Shown here in pieces: positions 8,196 to 16,523 of a stretch of 64,000 nt of DNA. The position numbers were made by a program, and so were the translations under genes. Origin of the DNA: Pseudomonas chlororaphis (lineage in GTDB: Bacteria; Pseudomonadota; Gammaproteobacteria; Pseudomonadales; Pseudomonadaceae); the NCBI GenBank assembly GCA_001023535.1, contig CP011020.1, positions 6,025,266 through 6,089,265 on the forward strand, read 5' to 3'. Every line of letters begins with the position of its first letter. Position 1 is the first letter of the stretch. The notes beneath the pieces were generated by a model. That model worked only from the letters and a program-made list of their open reading frames with translations. It had not been told where the DNA came from and ran no database searches.

Positions 8196-8700
8196 GATTT
8201 AATCCTGCTTATCTGATTCGAATGCTGTGATAAATATTCTTTTCCCGTCAGGTGTTCTCATGACGATGCCGCCATTTCGTAGTACCTTGGCATCGTCAAT
8301 TTTCTCTAGCAACTCTTCTCTTTTGTCTTTGTTAGTCTTATATATTGTGCCAATCGACTTTCGATATATGGCATCATACATATCATTCATTAGCTCTACA
8401 TGTTCACCAAGAATGACTTTTAGATCTACTTCGGTATGTTGCAGGGTTGTATTGTTGTAGTAATCACAGCGCATACCTGAAAGGGTAAATCTAACTGGAA
8501 CAAAGCTTTCAGTGTTTCCGGCCTCGCGATTAGCATAATCGACACTATGCGCGCCAAGTTTATTCCTGACTTCACGTACCTGAAGGTTTGCCACTTTGCT
8601 CTCAATGTCACGAAGGTTCATGACGTTTGCAATCCGGTGTAGGTTGAGAAGGGCTTGTTGCTGGATGTACGTAAGCGTCCGGCCAACCCGTCTTGCACAA

Positions 8701-10269
8701 CTAAGCCGGACACCACCGATGCGGCAGCAGCTCCGCAATCTCACTGGCCCGCTGCGTCGGCAAGCGCGTCAGCACATCCTTGAGATAGGCATACGGGTCA
8801 TGCCCGTTGTTCCGAGCCGACTGGACCAAACTCATGATTGCAGCCGCGCGTTTGCCACTGCGAAGTGATCCAGCAAAGAGCCAGTTCTTACGACCGAGAG
8901 CCCACGGGCGTATCTGGTTTTCACACCAGTTATTGTCGATGGCCACCGCCCCGTCATCAAGGTAGCGCGACAGCGCTGCCCAGCGTTTCAGGCTGTAATC
9001 CAGGGCTTTTCCGATGGCCGAACCGTTGTGCACGATATCGCGCTGGGCAACCATCCAGGCATGCAGCGCATCCATCACTGGACCCGCCTTTTCCTGCCGT
9101 ATTCGGCGGCGTAAATCCGGCTCCAGATCTTTAATTTCACTTTCGATTTCGTACAGCAGCTGGATGTAGCGCAAGGCCTGCTCAGCCAGCGTGCTCTTGT
9201 TGGTCGCATGTAGTTCAAAAAACTTGCGCCGCGCATGGGCCATACAGCCGATTTCCGTAACGCCGAGTTCGAAGCTGGCCTTGTAGCCGCCAAAATCATC
9301 GCAGACCAACTTGCCCTTCCAGTCTTGCAGGAAGTTGCGTGCATGTTCGCCGGCACGGCTGACGCTGAAGTCGTAAACCACCGCCGACGTTTCGCAAAAC
9401 GGGCTGGTGGCGTAAGCCCAGACGTAGGAACGGTGAGTTTTCTTGGTGCCCGGCATGAGCATCTGCACTGGCGTTTCATCGACATGAACAACCGGCTGCC
9501 CAAGTACGACCTCGCGCAACGCATCGACCAATGGCTGCAACTGCACACCGCAAGCGCCAACCCATTGAGCGAGGGTCGAACGCGGGATAGCCAGGCCGGC
9601 CCGGCCGAACATGGCTTCCTGACGATACAGCGGCAGGTGGTCGGCAAACTTGGCGATCATGACGTGGGCCAACAAGCCGGCAGTTGGAATACCTTTGTCG
9701 ATGACCTGTGCCGGCACCGGGGCTTGGATCAGTGTTTCGCAACGGTTGCAGACCCACTTGCCTCGGATGTGGCGTTCGACGCTAAAGACACCCGGCGTGT
9801 AATCAAGCTTCTCACTGACATCTTCACCGATGCGTTCAAGGGCACATCCACAGGCGCACTCGGTGTTGTCCGGTTCGTGATGGATCAGAGTGCGGGGAAA
9901 CTCTGGTGGTAATGCGCGGCGCTTGGGTTTCTGTTTTTCCTGGGTCGACGCTGGCGTTACCTGCAATGACTCAAGTTCAGCTTCAATGGCGGCAATATCG
10001 GTATCGATCAGATCATCGAGCAAGCTAGCTTGTTCTGGGCTCATCTGCTCGCTGCGCTTGGCGAACTTGAAGCGTTTGAGCTGGGCAATCTCGTGGCTGA
10101 GCTTTTCGATCAGCGTCTTGTCATGATGGATTTTCTTGTCCATGACCTGAACCGTCTTGCCCATTGTCTCGACTTGCTCATCGAGCGCCGAGACGCGTTG
10201 CAGCAACTGCGCAGCCAAGGCACGCAGTTGTTCAGGGTTCAGTTGGTCGAGGTCGGGAATCGAAGTCAT
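8701..10269 (-). CDS. tnpC: IS66 TnpC transposase
   Basis: This 522-residue protein is the DDE transposase of the IS66 element. It has an N-terminal coiled coil (residues about 20-75), a zinc-binding stretch (ECACGCAL... CNRC) and the catalytic region with HVDETPVQ, CDDFGGYK and DNNWCENQIRPW. The ending (LTRLPTQRASEIAELLPH) is typical. Length is normal for the family. Confidence 0.95.
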   Translation of the reverse strand: MTSIPDLDQLNPEQLRALAAQLLQRVSALDEQVETMGKTVQVMDKKIHHDKTLIEKLSHEIAQLKRFKFAKRSEQMSPEQASLLDDLIDTDIAAIEAELESLQVTPASTQEKQKPKRRALPPEFPRTLIHHEPDNTECACGCALERIGEDVSEKLDYTPGVFSVERHIRGKWVCNRCETLIQAPVPAQVIDKGIPTAGLLAHVMIAKFADHLPLYRQEAMFGRAGLAIPRSTLAQWVGACGVQLQPLVDALREVVLGQPVVHVDETPVQMLMPGTKKTHRSYVWAYATSPFCETSAVVYDFSVSRAGEHARNFLQDWKGKLVCDDFGGYKASFELGVTEIGCMAHARRKFFELHATNKSTLAEQALRYIQLLYEIESEIKDLEPDLRRRIRQEKAGPVMDALHAWMVAQRDIVHNGSAIGKALDYSLKRWAALSRYLDDGAVAIDNNWCENQIRPWALGRKNWLFAGSLRSGKRAAAIMSLVQSARNNGHDPYAYLKDVLTRLPTQRASEIAELLPHRWCPA

Positions 10270-10350
10270 GCCGCCGATCTTGCCAGATCAGCCTAAGCAC
10301 GACGACAGGCTTATCGGACAATTGCGCTGCCGGATGGGGCACTGTTCAGG

Positions 10351-10686
10351 TCAGAGGATGGAAATAGCATTTCCGGGGCCGACTCTTTGCCAGGGCAGGC
10401 CCAGTATCAGGGCATGCAGCTGTTCAGCGTTCAGCTCCATCTGCGTGCCGTGCCGAGTTCCTGGCCAAGCGAACTTACCTTGGTGGAGCCGGCGTGCCAC
10501 CAACCAGATACCCAGCCCGTCATGCACCAAAACCTTCAGGCGGGTGGCGCGGCGGTTGGCGAAGAGATAAGCACAGTGCGGCTGCGCCGCACCGAACACT
10601 GAAATCACGCGGGCCATCGCGGTATCTGTGCCTGCGCGCATGTCCATCGGTTCCGTCGCGAGCCAGACGGTGTCGATGCGGATCAC
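10351..10686 (-). CDS. tnpB: IS66 TnpB (IS66 Orf2) accessory protein
   Basis: The protein starts at GTG 10686 (VIRIDTVWLATEPMDMRAG), the standard TnpB start, and overlaps the tnpA stop by 4 nt (GTGA). It has the TnpB pattern AHCAYLFANRRATRLKVLVHDGLG with slight changes. IS66 TnpB is needed for transposition, but its biochemical role is unknown. Confidence 0.9.
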   Translation of the reverse strand: MIRIDTVWLATEPMDMRAGTDTAMARVISVFGAAQPHCAYLFANRRATRLKVLVHDGLGIWLVARRLHQGKFAWPGTRHGTQMELNAEQLHALILGLPWQRVGPGNAISIL

Positions 10687-11015
10687 CGTAGTAGCTCTCG
10701 AAGAAAGCTTGCGCAGGCGGCAGCACTGTCGACGGGCCAACTCATTTTGATGGGCGTGCGCGGATGCTGGATTTCAAGGCAAATGCTGGAAGGATGAACC
10801 TGTGACCCGGCCGAGAGCATCTGGGTGTGCAGCGGGATAAACGCTGGCTGAAGCGCCGTGGTTTTCTGTGTGTGCAGACGTATCCATTTGTGGACGAGGT
10901 TGGCATTGAGGTTGTAGCCCAACGCGATGTTCGCGATGGAGGCGCCGGGCTCAGCACACTCTTGAATGACTTGGGCTTTGAAGGATTTGCTGTAGGAACG
11001 GCGCTGTGGGTGCAT
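10683..11015 (-). CDS. tnpA: IS66 TnpA (HTH, IS3/IS66 Orf1-like)
   Basis: The protein starts MHPQRRSYSKSFKAQVIQEC at 11015 with CTCCT-side purines upstream. It has the helix-turn-helix expected of Orf1 proteins (SIANIALGYNLNANLVHKWI). It is the first gene of the IS66 operon and is coupled to tnpB. Confidence 0.88.
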   Translation of the reverse strand: MHPQRRSYSKSFKAQVIQECAEPGASIANIALGYNLNANLVHKWIRLHTQKTTALQPAFIPLHTQMLSAGSQVHPSSICLEIQHPRTPIKMSWPVDSAAACASFLRELLR

Positions 11016-11495
11016 GAGGAGTCCGCCTAATGGGCCAGAAATGGTGTCCACTTAAATTAGGTGGACACCATGGTCTTCGGCGGTTGAGTCGGGAAGGTGT
11101 ATTGGCCGGACGGATACGGATGTACGTGGCGTTCAATACGCCATACAAGCGGATGTATTTTTCCCCGAAGTCGTCATACTTCGTGGGGCCATCAAGGCCA
11201 TACTTGCAAAAATGCTCAATGCCTAAAAGGCTGTCGTTGATAATGTCCATCGATGAGCAAATGAAGCCCCAGTCTTCAGGCTTTGTAAGCTTGAGCGCAG
11301 ATTGAATAAAGACCTCGAAGTCGCCGTGATCAGGCGTGTGTCGCATCGCTTTTTCGTTGATCAGTTCGCGGTATGCTTCGTTGTAGTGATGTAGCGCTTT
11401 GAAGAGCTGTTCGATCATCAAATTGGACTCTCTCTGGGCTGTTCAGACTACATCAATGCATCGAGGACACCAATGTAGCTATCAGGTAGAGCATT

Positions 11496-11639
11496 ATGAT
11501 CTTCAACGACTGTGATGAGCTCGACTACTGCGAAGCGTGTGTGAGCCCGGATGAACGCCGCTGGTCATTCAACTCCGGAGATCGGTTTGGCACAAATCCC
11601 ATTGCGCTGCTATCTGTGTGGGAGCACCAAACGCTTTAG
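11496..11639 (+). CDS. Possible 47-residue conserved-looking small protein
   Basis: An ATG at 11496 opens MIFNDCDELDYCEACVSPDE and ends SVWEHQTL. It has three cysteines, acidic and aromatic residues, and an AGG 9 nt upstream. The composition looks more like a real protein than chance. No function known. Confidence 0.4.
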   Translation: MIFNDCDELDYCEACVSPDERRWSFNSGDRFGTNPIALLSVWEHQTL

Positions 11640-11789
11640 AACCTGCTGAATGCGCTCTGAAAACCATATCCAATGGTGAACGCCTTGCTGGGTTGGCTGT
11701 AGTGAACCAAGCCATGTCTGACCCGAGAAGCCTCAACATCCACGCCTTCAGCTTCGCCGGCCTGGCTCACATGAACAGAGAGGGAATTC

Positions 11790-12500
11790 ATGACCTGTAT
11801 CCTGGTTGCTCATCTAGGTGATGAGGTCATCATCGCGGCTGACAAGCGTGTCACCCAAATCACCCAAGACGGCGTGAAAATCCCTCACGGTGACAATGAG
11901 GAAAAGATTGTTAGGACTAAAGTTGGCGTCATCACTGGTGCAGGCTCAGTGGCGATGCTAGACCCCGTCAAATCGTATGTTAGAGACCACGGTTTCAATA
12001 GCCCTGATGATGTCTTGGACTTGATCCTGCATACCCGCGACTCGTTCTCAGAGTTCCATGCCGAAAGCCCTCGCCTTCATGCAGATCTAGCCGAGACCTC
12101 GTGGATGTTCACATATCCGACGGTGGTAAATGATCAGGCGATTACTCGGTTCGTCTACTTCCACCAGCATCACAGCGCCGAATCCTTATGCGGGCTAACC
12201 GAGGGACGAGTGATGTGCTTCCCTGGCGGTTTTTCCTTGGAGCAGGCGCAAGAGTTGCAAGCCGAGCTACAGAGTGTGGTGACTGCAGCACTCGATTCTT
12301 ATCCTATTGATCAGGTGAGACAGCTGGTAGCCTCGTACATGCTTACGTTGATTAGTCAAGTTTCCGCCATCAGCGAAACAGTCTCGAGCACCTGTGACAT
12401 CGCTCTTGTAAAAGGTAACGAGGTGATGATTGCGATGTCCTTCAGGGCCGGCGATCAGGCGCTTACGTTCGCTCCGATGGCCCTCACAGTGCTTGATTAA
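11790..12500 (+). CDS. Ntn-hydrolase (proteasome/HslV-like) protein
   Basis: The 236-residue protein starts MTCILVAHLGDEVIIAADKR. Thr2 would be the N-terminal nucleophile after Met removal, and the following strand-turn-AADKRVTQ matches the opening of proteasome beta/HslV-type Ntn hydrolases, as does GVITGAGSVAMLDPVKSYV further on. Classical proteasome partners (HslU, Mpa) are absent here. GAGGGA precedes the ATG. Such stand-alone Ntn-like proteins occur in bacterial islands with unknown substrates. Fold call is inference from the N-terminus. Confidence 0.55.
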   Translation: MTCILVAHLGDEVIIAADKRVTQITQDGVKIPHGDNEEKIVRTKVGVITGAGSVAMLDPVKSYVRDHGFNSPDDVLDLILHTRDSFSEFHAESPRLHADLAETSWMFTYPTVVNDQAITRFVYFHQHHSAESLCGLTEGRVMCFPGGFSLEQAQELQAELQSVVTAALDSYPIDQVRQLVASYMLTLISQVSAISETVSSTCDIALVKGNEVMIAMSFRAGDQALTFAPMALTVLD

Positions 12501-12914
12501 ACTAAAAGGTGACGCTCCTTGCAGGTCTGCGTCGTGAACCAAGCTACTCGCAGTCTGACGCGTTCCGCCCAAGGGCTGCCTGCTCAGCTTGCCCCTGCGG
12601 AGGGTTACCAAGCTCCAAGCCAGCAATAATGTAACCTCCACCCTCAACAGCCTGACGTCGAGCCAGGAGCAAAGATTCACTCCAGCGGCATCTGATACTA
12701 CAGCAGCTTATGAACGAGTGCGCCTCATGCCAGAGGTAGCGTCGTAGGCTGCCTTGCAGTAATGCCTATGCGCCACTATTGTGGTTTCCACATGACCTCT
12801 AAAGAGGCTTGCCTTCGGCACTCAGCGCCCAGGTATTAGCCGCATGCAGAGGTTGTTGCCACTTCGGAGCCAAAGGCTTCGCACCTAATTTACCTGAGGT
12901 AAATCCAGCTGTGC
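12501..12914. other. Gene-free stretch
   Basis: About 410 bases with no convincing gene. One minus-strand stretch near 12530-12680 has protein-like composition (SLLLARRQAVEGGG) but is interrupted, so it may be a decayed gene. Confidence 0.35.
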
Positions 12915-13691
12915 ATGGCTGGAATGCCCCTTTTAAGAGACAGACATTTGACGTCCTCGAACGGTAGAGATGAGTTCAAGCGTGAGGTGATTCGCACCCT
13001 CCAAGAACGAGCCGGAAACAGATGCTCCGCGCCTGACTGCAGAAAGTTAACAACTGGCCCCAATTTCAACCCTGAAAAGGCAACTCGGATCGGCGTCGGC
13101 GCTCACATTACAGCCGCTGCTTATGGCGGCCCCCGGTTTGATGAGTCAATGACACCGGACGAGCGAAGCTCAATAAGAAATGGTATTTGGCTGTGTCAAA
13201 ATTGTGCCCGGATGATTGATGTAGACCCCAAGAGGTATTCAGTACATCGGTTGCTCAGTTGGAAGCATGACGCAGAGCAGGAAGCCAACGATGAAGTTGA
13301 AGGCCGACCAAGGCAATTGCCAGCCGATGATGAAGAGCAGGAGGATGGCTGGATTTGCCCATTTTGTAAGTCATTCGTCGGGCTGGAAAACCATGTCTGT
13401 CTTGGCTGTAGGGCGGAAGTAATTCGCGGCTCTACTGCGAAAGAGAGAGATAACGCCATGAAGGTGGGCTTGTTAGTCGGCGCGTTGATCGCCTTTGGAG
13501 TTTTTGGGCTGATGCCTCAATGGTTGAATTCAACATTTGGATGGCAGGTGCCTGCGACCTTCGGTCTGGGGCTGGTCGCATTGGGTATAGGTGGAGGTCT
13601 CGCATTACTCAGCGGCTTGGGATGTATTCTCTTCGATGAGCGGCTGCACCGACGCCGTCCGCCACGCTTCTTCCGTCCGACGCTCACCTAA
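12915..13691 (+). CDS. HNH nuclease-zinc ribbon-membrane fusion
   Basis: The 258-residue protein has an HNH-type nuclease at about residues 20-110: RCSAPDCRK, then GVGAHITAAAYGGPR, then RSSIRNGIWLCQNCARMID, with the Cys pairs and conserved His/Asn of the family. Next is a zinc ribbon at about 145-165 (WICPFCKSF...HVCLGCRAE) and two membrane segments (about 180-200 and 212-237). The HNH subtype is one seen in many antiphage effectors; a membrane-tethered version is unusual. It stands alone on the plus strand next to Thoeris. Confidence 0.7.
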   Translation: MAGMPLLRDRHLTSSNGRDEFKREVIRTLQERAGNRCSAPDCRKLTTGPNFNPEKATRIGVGAHITAAAYGGPRFDESMTPDERSSIRNGIWLCQNCARMIDVDPKRYSVHRLLSWKHDAEQEANDEVEGRPRQLPADDEEQEDGWICPFCKSFVGLENHVCLGCRAEVIRGSTAKERDNAMKVGLLVGALIAFGVFGLMPQWLNSTFGWQVPATFGLGLVALGIGGGLALLSGLGCILFDERLHRRRPPRFFRPTLT

Positions 13692-13788
13692 TGGACGTGT
13701 GCGTAGTTGTGCTTTTTCCGCTCAGCCTCGCGTTGTGAGGCTTTGTGGCTTAGCACGACTCTAGGGGCTCCAATGTCTGAGGTCGCTA

Positions 13789-13887
13789 GTGCGCAACGTG
13801 CGGCTATTTGATTTTGATCTTCTGCGCGTTTCTCGCCAGCACTCATCCAGGCACAATCTACTTGGGCACACTATGCCAACGAGGTTC
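13789..13887 (+). pseudogene. Decayed copy of the LFDFDL small gene
   Basis: A frame at this spot reads VRLFDFDLLRVSRQH, which matches LFDFDLKRVSREN at 19.72 kb and LFDLDLKRVARKH at 21.71 kb. Similarity ends after about 14 residues, so this looks like a broken copy. It abuts the 3' end of the Thoeris operon. Confidence 0.4.
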
Positions 13888-13889
13888 GG

Positions 13890-14441
13890 TCAGTACCCCG
13901 CTAGCCAGTCTTTCAACGGGACAGCCGTATTTGCTTTTGTATCGAGCACCATCCAAAGCTCTTGCGGATGTCCTTGCAATAAGCCCCACACGACTCTTTG
14001 ATACAGGCCCAGGTACTCCCAGCTGACCCAGCTATCATCGTATGCAGAATCCGAGGCTGGAAATATTGCAATTTTTGAGAGCCCCTTCGCTCCATCAGCG
14101 ATGCCTAACTCCCAAGGCACCCAACGGCTCTCCTTGCTGTTTTTAGTAGTAAGGAGCACGAATCTTTTCGTCTGCGCAATACGTTGTTTGAGTAAAGCTG
14201 CTGTTTCCTCGGATGTGTAAGGTGGCATTTCGGGGTCGATTTCATCGATGTACACAGAAGCCCCATGATTCTGAAGTACCTGAATCGCGCCAGGTAGAAC
14301 TTCCTTATCTTTACTGGAGTGCGATAGAAACGTACTCATCGATGCCGAGGCTGCTAAAGATTTGAATACGTGATCGCGAGTAGCTTGAGAGCTGTTAGCG
14401 GAGATATTTCTTAGCTCCTCCGTTGTGACATTACGAGCCAT
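13890..14441 (-). CDS. TIR-domain protein, second Thoeris TIR (ThsB-like)
   Basis: The 183-residue protein has a canonical TIR domain from about residue 35: STFLSHSSKDKEV, VYIDEIDPEMPPY, and the catalytic-glutamate region RWVPWELGIADG. Thoeris TIR proteins sense infection and make a cyclic ADP-ribose isomer signal from NAD. It is the third gene after ThsB and ThsA, 23 nt past the thsA stop. The start at 14441 is chosen for AGGAAAG upstream; the 14468 start would overlap thsA. It differs from the DUF1863-type ThsB upstream, so the operon has two sensor types. Confidence 0.85.
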   Translation of the reverse strand: MARNVTTEELRNISANSSQATRDHVFKSLAASASMSTFLSHSSKDKEVLPGAIQVLQNHGASVYIDEIDPEMPPYTSEETAALLKQRIAQTKRFVLLTTKNSKESRWVPWELGIADGAKGLSKIAIFPASDSAYDDSWVSWEYLGLYQRVVWGLLQGHPQELWMVLDTKANTAVPLKDWLAGY

Positions 14442-14464
14442 ACTTCTTTCCTGAAATAATGATA

Positions 14465-15928
14465 TCAACCAACACGGGCGACCCTATCAATGATCTGAAA
14501 TACTAGATTCACCAAGGATGTCCGGCCTTCTGCGGTAGCTAAAGCATTAGTATCTGCCAGAGCTTTTAGCTCCTTATCGGTAGGTCGCATCGGTGAGCTC
14601 CCCTTGTAGGAAAGTGCTGAACCTTGAAGCTGGTTACATATTTTTTCGGCAGCCCCGCCTGTAGCACCAATAGGCAGAACGAAAACGCCAGCGGCCTTTG
14701 CAAACTCGAACTCTCGTTCAACTCCCTCTGCAGGTATGGGGAGGCCATTAACTAACTTTGCACCACCAATGAAAATCGCAATACCCGCCTGGCGGGCTAA
14801 CTCCTGACGAAGGGCAGCCCACTCCTTATCTTTGGGAACTCCTCCCTTAAGTGGTTGAGGAAACGGTCTAGCGATCAGTCGGCGATCTAAATCCCAACCT
14901 CCACCGTTGCGCAAAGCAGCAAGAAAGCCAGACAGAGAAGCAGAGCCGACCAATAAGCCAGCACCCGTGACCAGATATCTATTGGTCTCACCTACCTTGC
15001 GGCCAACTTCTTCGGCCAAGGCATAAATATTCGCCGGTTCAGTGCCCCCGTGTTCAAGTGGCCAGCTACCGCTTACCCAAATCCTGCGCGCGGCTACCCG
15101 CCTTTCGATCTGCCGAAGGAGAGCGGGCACCTCGTCATAGTTATCAATCTCTACTGCAAGCAGACCATAGCGCTTCAGGTCTTTAGTCCAAAGATTATGC
15201 TGAGCGAGCCTTGCTGAGAACTCATCCTTAGTTTTGAAATCTGATCTTTTCGGCGCCCTGACGATGGCAAAGTGTTCTGGGGGCGACTCAGTGAAACTTT
15301 CTCTGATCAACGAAAGCACATGTCTAACATTTGGGTCAGTGAAACTGATGCCGATGAACAGCATCGACATGCTGGTCAGATGTGCTTGGAATAGCGGGAG
15401 GTATTGGCCACGCCGGGATCGGAAAAGCTCGTAGTCATCTGTGGATATCACAATATCGTCGAGACGATCCACCGAACCGTGCATTTTGTAGAGCAATGCC
15501 GCGCCAGGGGTGGTTCTTAGAGCAAGATCTTTTGGGGCGGAAATAGAGTTGAGCGGGCGGCTAATGGCCGCAAATGCGCGCTCCACGAGCCGATCATAGT
15601 TAGTCGTCCAAATATGCCTGACAGGCAGTCGGGCGAGGATATCCAAAGTTTCAGGAATAGGCTTGTCTGGGCCAATCTCTTTTCTGATGACATTGCGAAC
15701 ACGAGTAGCACCACCGCTTTCCTGGATGCTCCACTGAGCAAGAGCGGCGAGGTCGTGTACATTTCTTGAATTGATTTCCAGCTCATCGGCGATGTCACTC
15801 AGTAGGCCCGACCACGAAGGGTAGCCTGCAGCCATGGAGACACCAGCGCCTATAAATACAGCTCCGAGCCCATCATTCAAAGCGTCAGGATACTCGGTGA
15901 GAAAACGATTCATGGCCACTTTGGTCAT
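14465..15928 (-). CDS. thsA: Thoeris ThsA, SIR2-SLOG NADase
   Basis: This 487-residue protein has a SIR2 domain (about 1-285: FIGAGVSMAAGYPSW, TTNYDRLVE, KMHGSVDRLDD with the catalytic His, GISFTDPNVRHV) and a C-terminal SLOG/STALD domain (about 290-480: WVSGSWPLE, YLVTGAGLLVG). B. cereus ThsA has the same layout and about the same length. On binding the TIR-made signal in its SLOG domain, ThsA degrades NAD and halts phage growth. It sits between two TIR genes. Confidence 0.93.
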   Translation of the reverse strand: MTKVAMNRFLTEYPDALNDGLGAVFIGAGVSMAAGYPSWSGLLSDIADELEINSRNVHDLAALAQWSIQESGGATRVRNVIRKEIGPDKPIPETLDILARLPVRHIWTTNYDRLVERAFAAISRPLNSISAPKDLALRTTPGAALLYKMHGSVDRLDDIVISTDDYELFRSRRGQYLPLFQAHLTSMSMLFIGISFTDPNVRHVLSLIRESFTESPPEHFAIVRAPKRSDFKTKDEFSARLAQHNLWTKDLKRYGLLAVEIDNYDEVPALLRQIERRVAARRIWVSGSWPLEHGGTEPANIYALAEEVGRKVGETNRYLVTGAGLLVGSASLSGFLAALRNGGGWDLDRRLIARPFPQPLKGGVPKDKEWAALRQELARQAGIAIFIGGAKLVNGLPIPAEGVEREFEFAKAAGVFVLPIGATGGAAEKICNQLQGSALSYKGSSPMRPTDKELKALADTNALATAEGRTSLVNLVFQIIDRVARVG

Positions 15929-15989
15929 ATCGGGCTCTTATATGTGCAATTGGCAAGCTAAACCACCCATACGGACGAGTAGTGAGGTT

Positions 15990-16493
15990 TTAAGGTTTGT
16001 AATTTTTACGAATAGTAATGGCGTCCTCGATCCAGCTTTCGATATTGGCCTGGATGGAAGCATAAACCTCTTTGCTATCGTTCCCCGCTGGAGTCATCAG
16101 CTTCGCATAGCCGGATAGCCTCACCGTGCCATTTTTTAGCGTGACAGCATCGAAGGGGTTAGAGCCAGCGACGGAGGTGTTCTGATGGTTATCTAAAAGA
16201 CGGTTGATCCGAATGGCGACAACGCCTTTTCCTGCGTTCCACCCCTTGATGACCTCCTCCAATACCCAAGGCCGGGTAGCGGTTTCTGAGCCCACGAGGA
16301 CAACTACACATGATTTTCCGACCAGGCTATCGTCGATCCATTTCCTAATCGCCGCGTCACCCTTTTTTTTGACCTCCTCCCATTCATTGGCGGTATAGAG
16401 CTTTTGCCCTTCCAAAGCGCCGATATTGCGTACCTGCTGAGTACGCCAGAAGTCGTTAGCGAAGTGGAAACTGAAGAACACATTTCGAGCCAT
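15990..16493 (-). CDS. thsB: Thoeris ThsB, TIR-like DUF1863 sensor
   Basis: The 167-residue protein begins MARNVFFSFHFANDFWRTQQ, as ThsB proteins do, and has a TIR-like fold with SCVVVLVGSETATRPWVLEEV, where the paired glutamates fit the catalytic position. ThsB makes the cyclic ADP-ribose signal that activates ThsA. AAGGA lies 7 nt before the ATG. thsA follows after 61 nt. Confidence 0.9.
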   Translation of the reverse strand: MARNVFFSFHFANDFWRTQQVRNIGALEGQKLYTANEWEEVKKKGDAAIRKWIDDSLVGKSCVVVLVGSETATRPWVLEEVIKGWNAGKGVVAIRINRLLDNHQNTSVAGSNPFDAVTLKNGTVRLSGYAKLMTPAGNDSKEVYASIQANIESWIEDAITIRKNYKP

Positions 16494-16523
16494 GGATAAT
16501 TCCTTCTAGGCTTATGGAAAAGA

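Larger units (their letters stand above)
8671..11117 (-). mobile_element. Complete IS66-family element with 8-bp target duplication
   Basis: The 2447-bp element has terminal inverted repeats GTAAGCGTCCGGCCAA (8671-8686) and its near-complement at 11102-11117 (14 of 16 bases). It is flanked by GGATGTAC on both sides (8663-8670 and 11118-11125). It carries tnpA, tnpB and tnpC in the family order, all apparently intact, so it may be active. Relics of related elements lie at 38.9 and 40.2 kb. Confidence 0.95.
8199..11418 (-). pseudogene. HEPN-like gene split by an IS66 insertion
   Basis: The 5' part (11418 to 11118) and 3' part (8670 to 8199) join in frame across the 8-bp duplication GGATGTAC, giving a protein of about 255 residues (...NATYI/QQQALLNLHR...). 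Near the middle it has VREVRNKLGAHS, which fits the Rx4-6H motif of HEPN ribonuclease-like domains, often toxins or phage-defence effectors. I base the HEPN call on that motif alone. The insertion must inactivate it. The clean target duplication says the event was a simple transposition. Confidence 0.65.
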
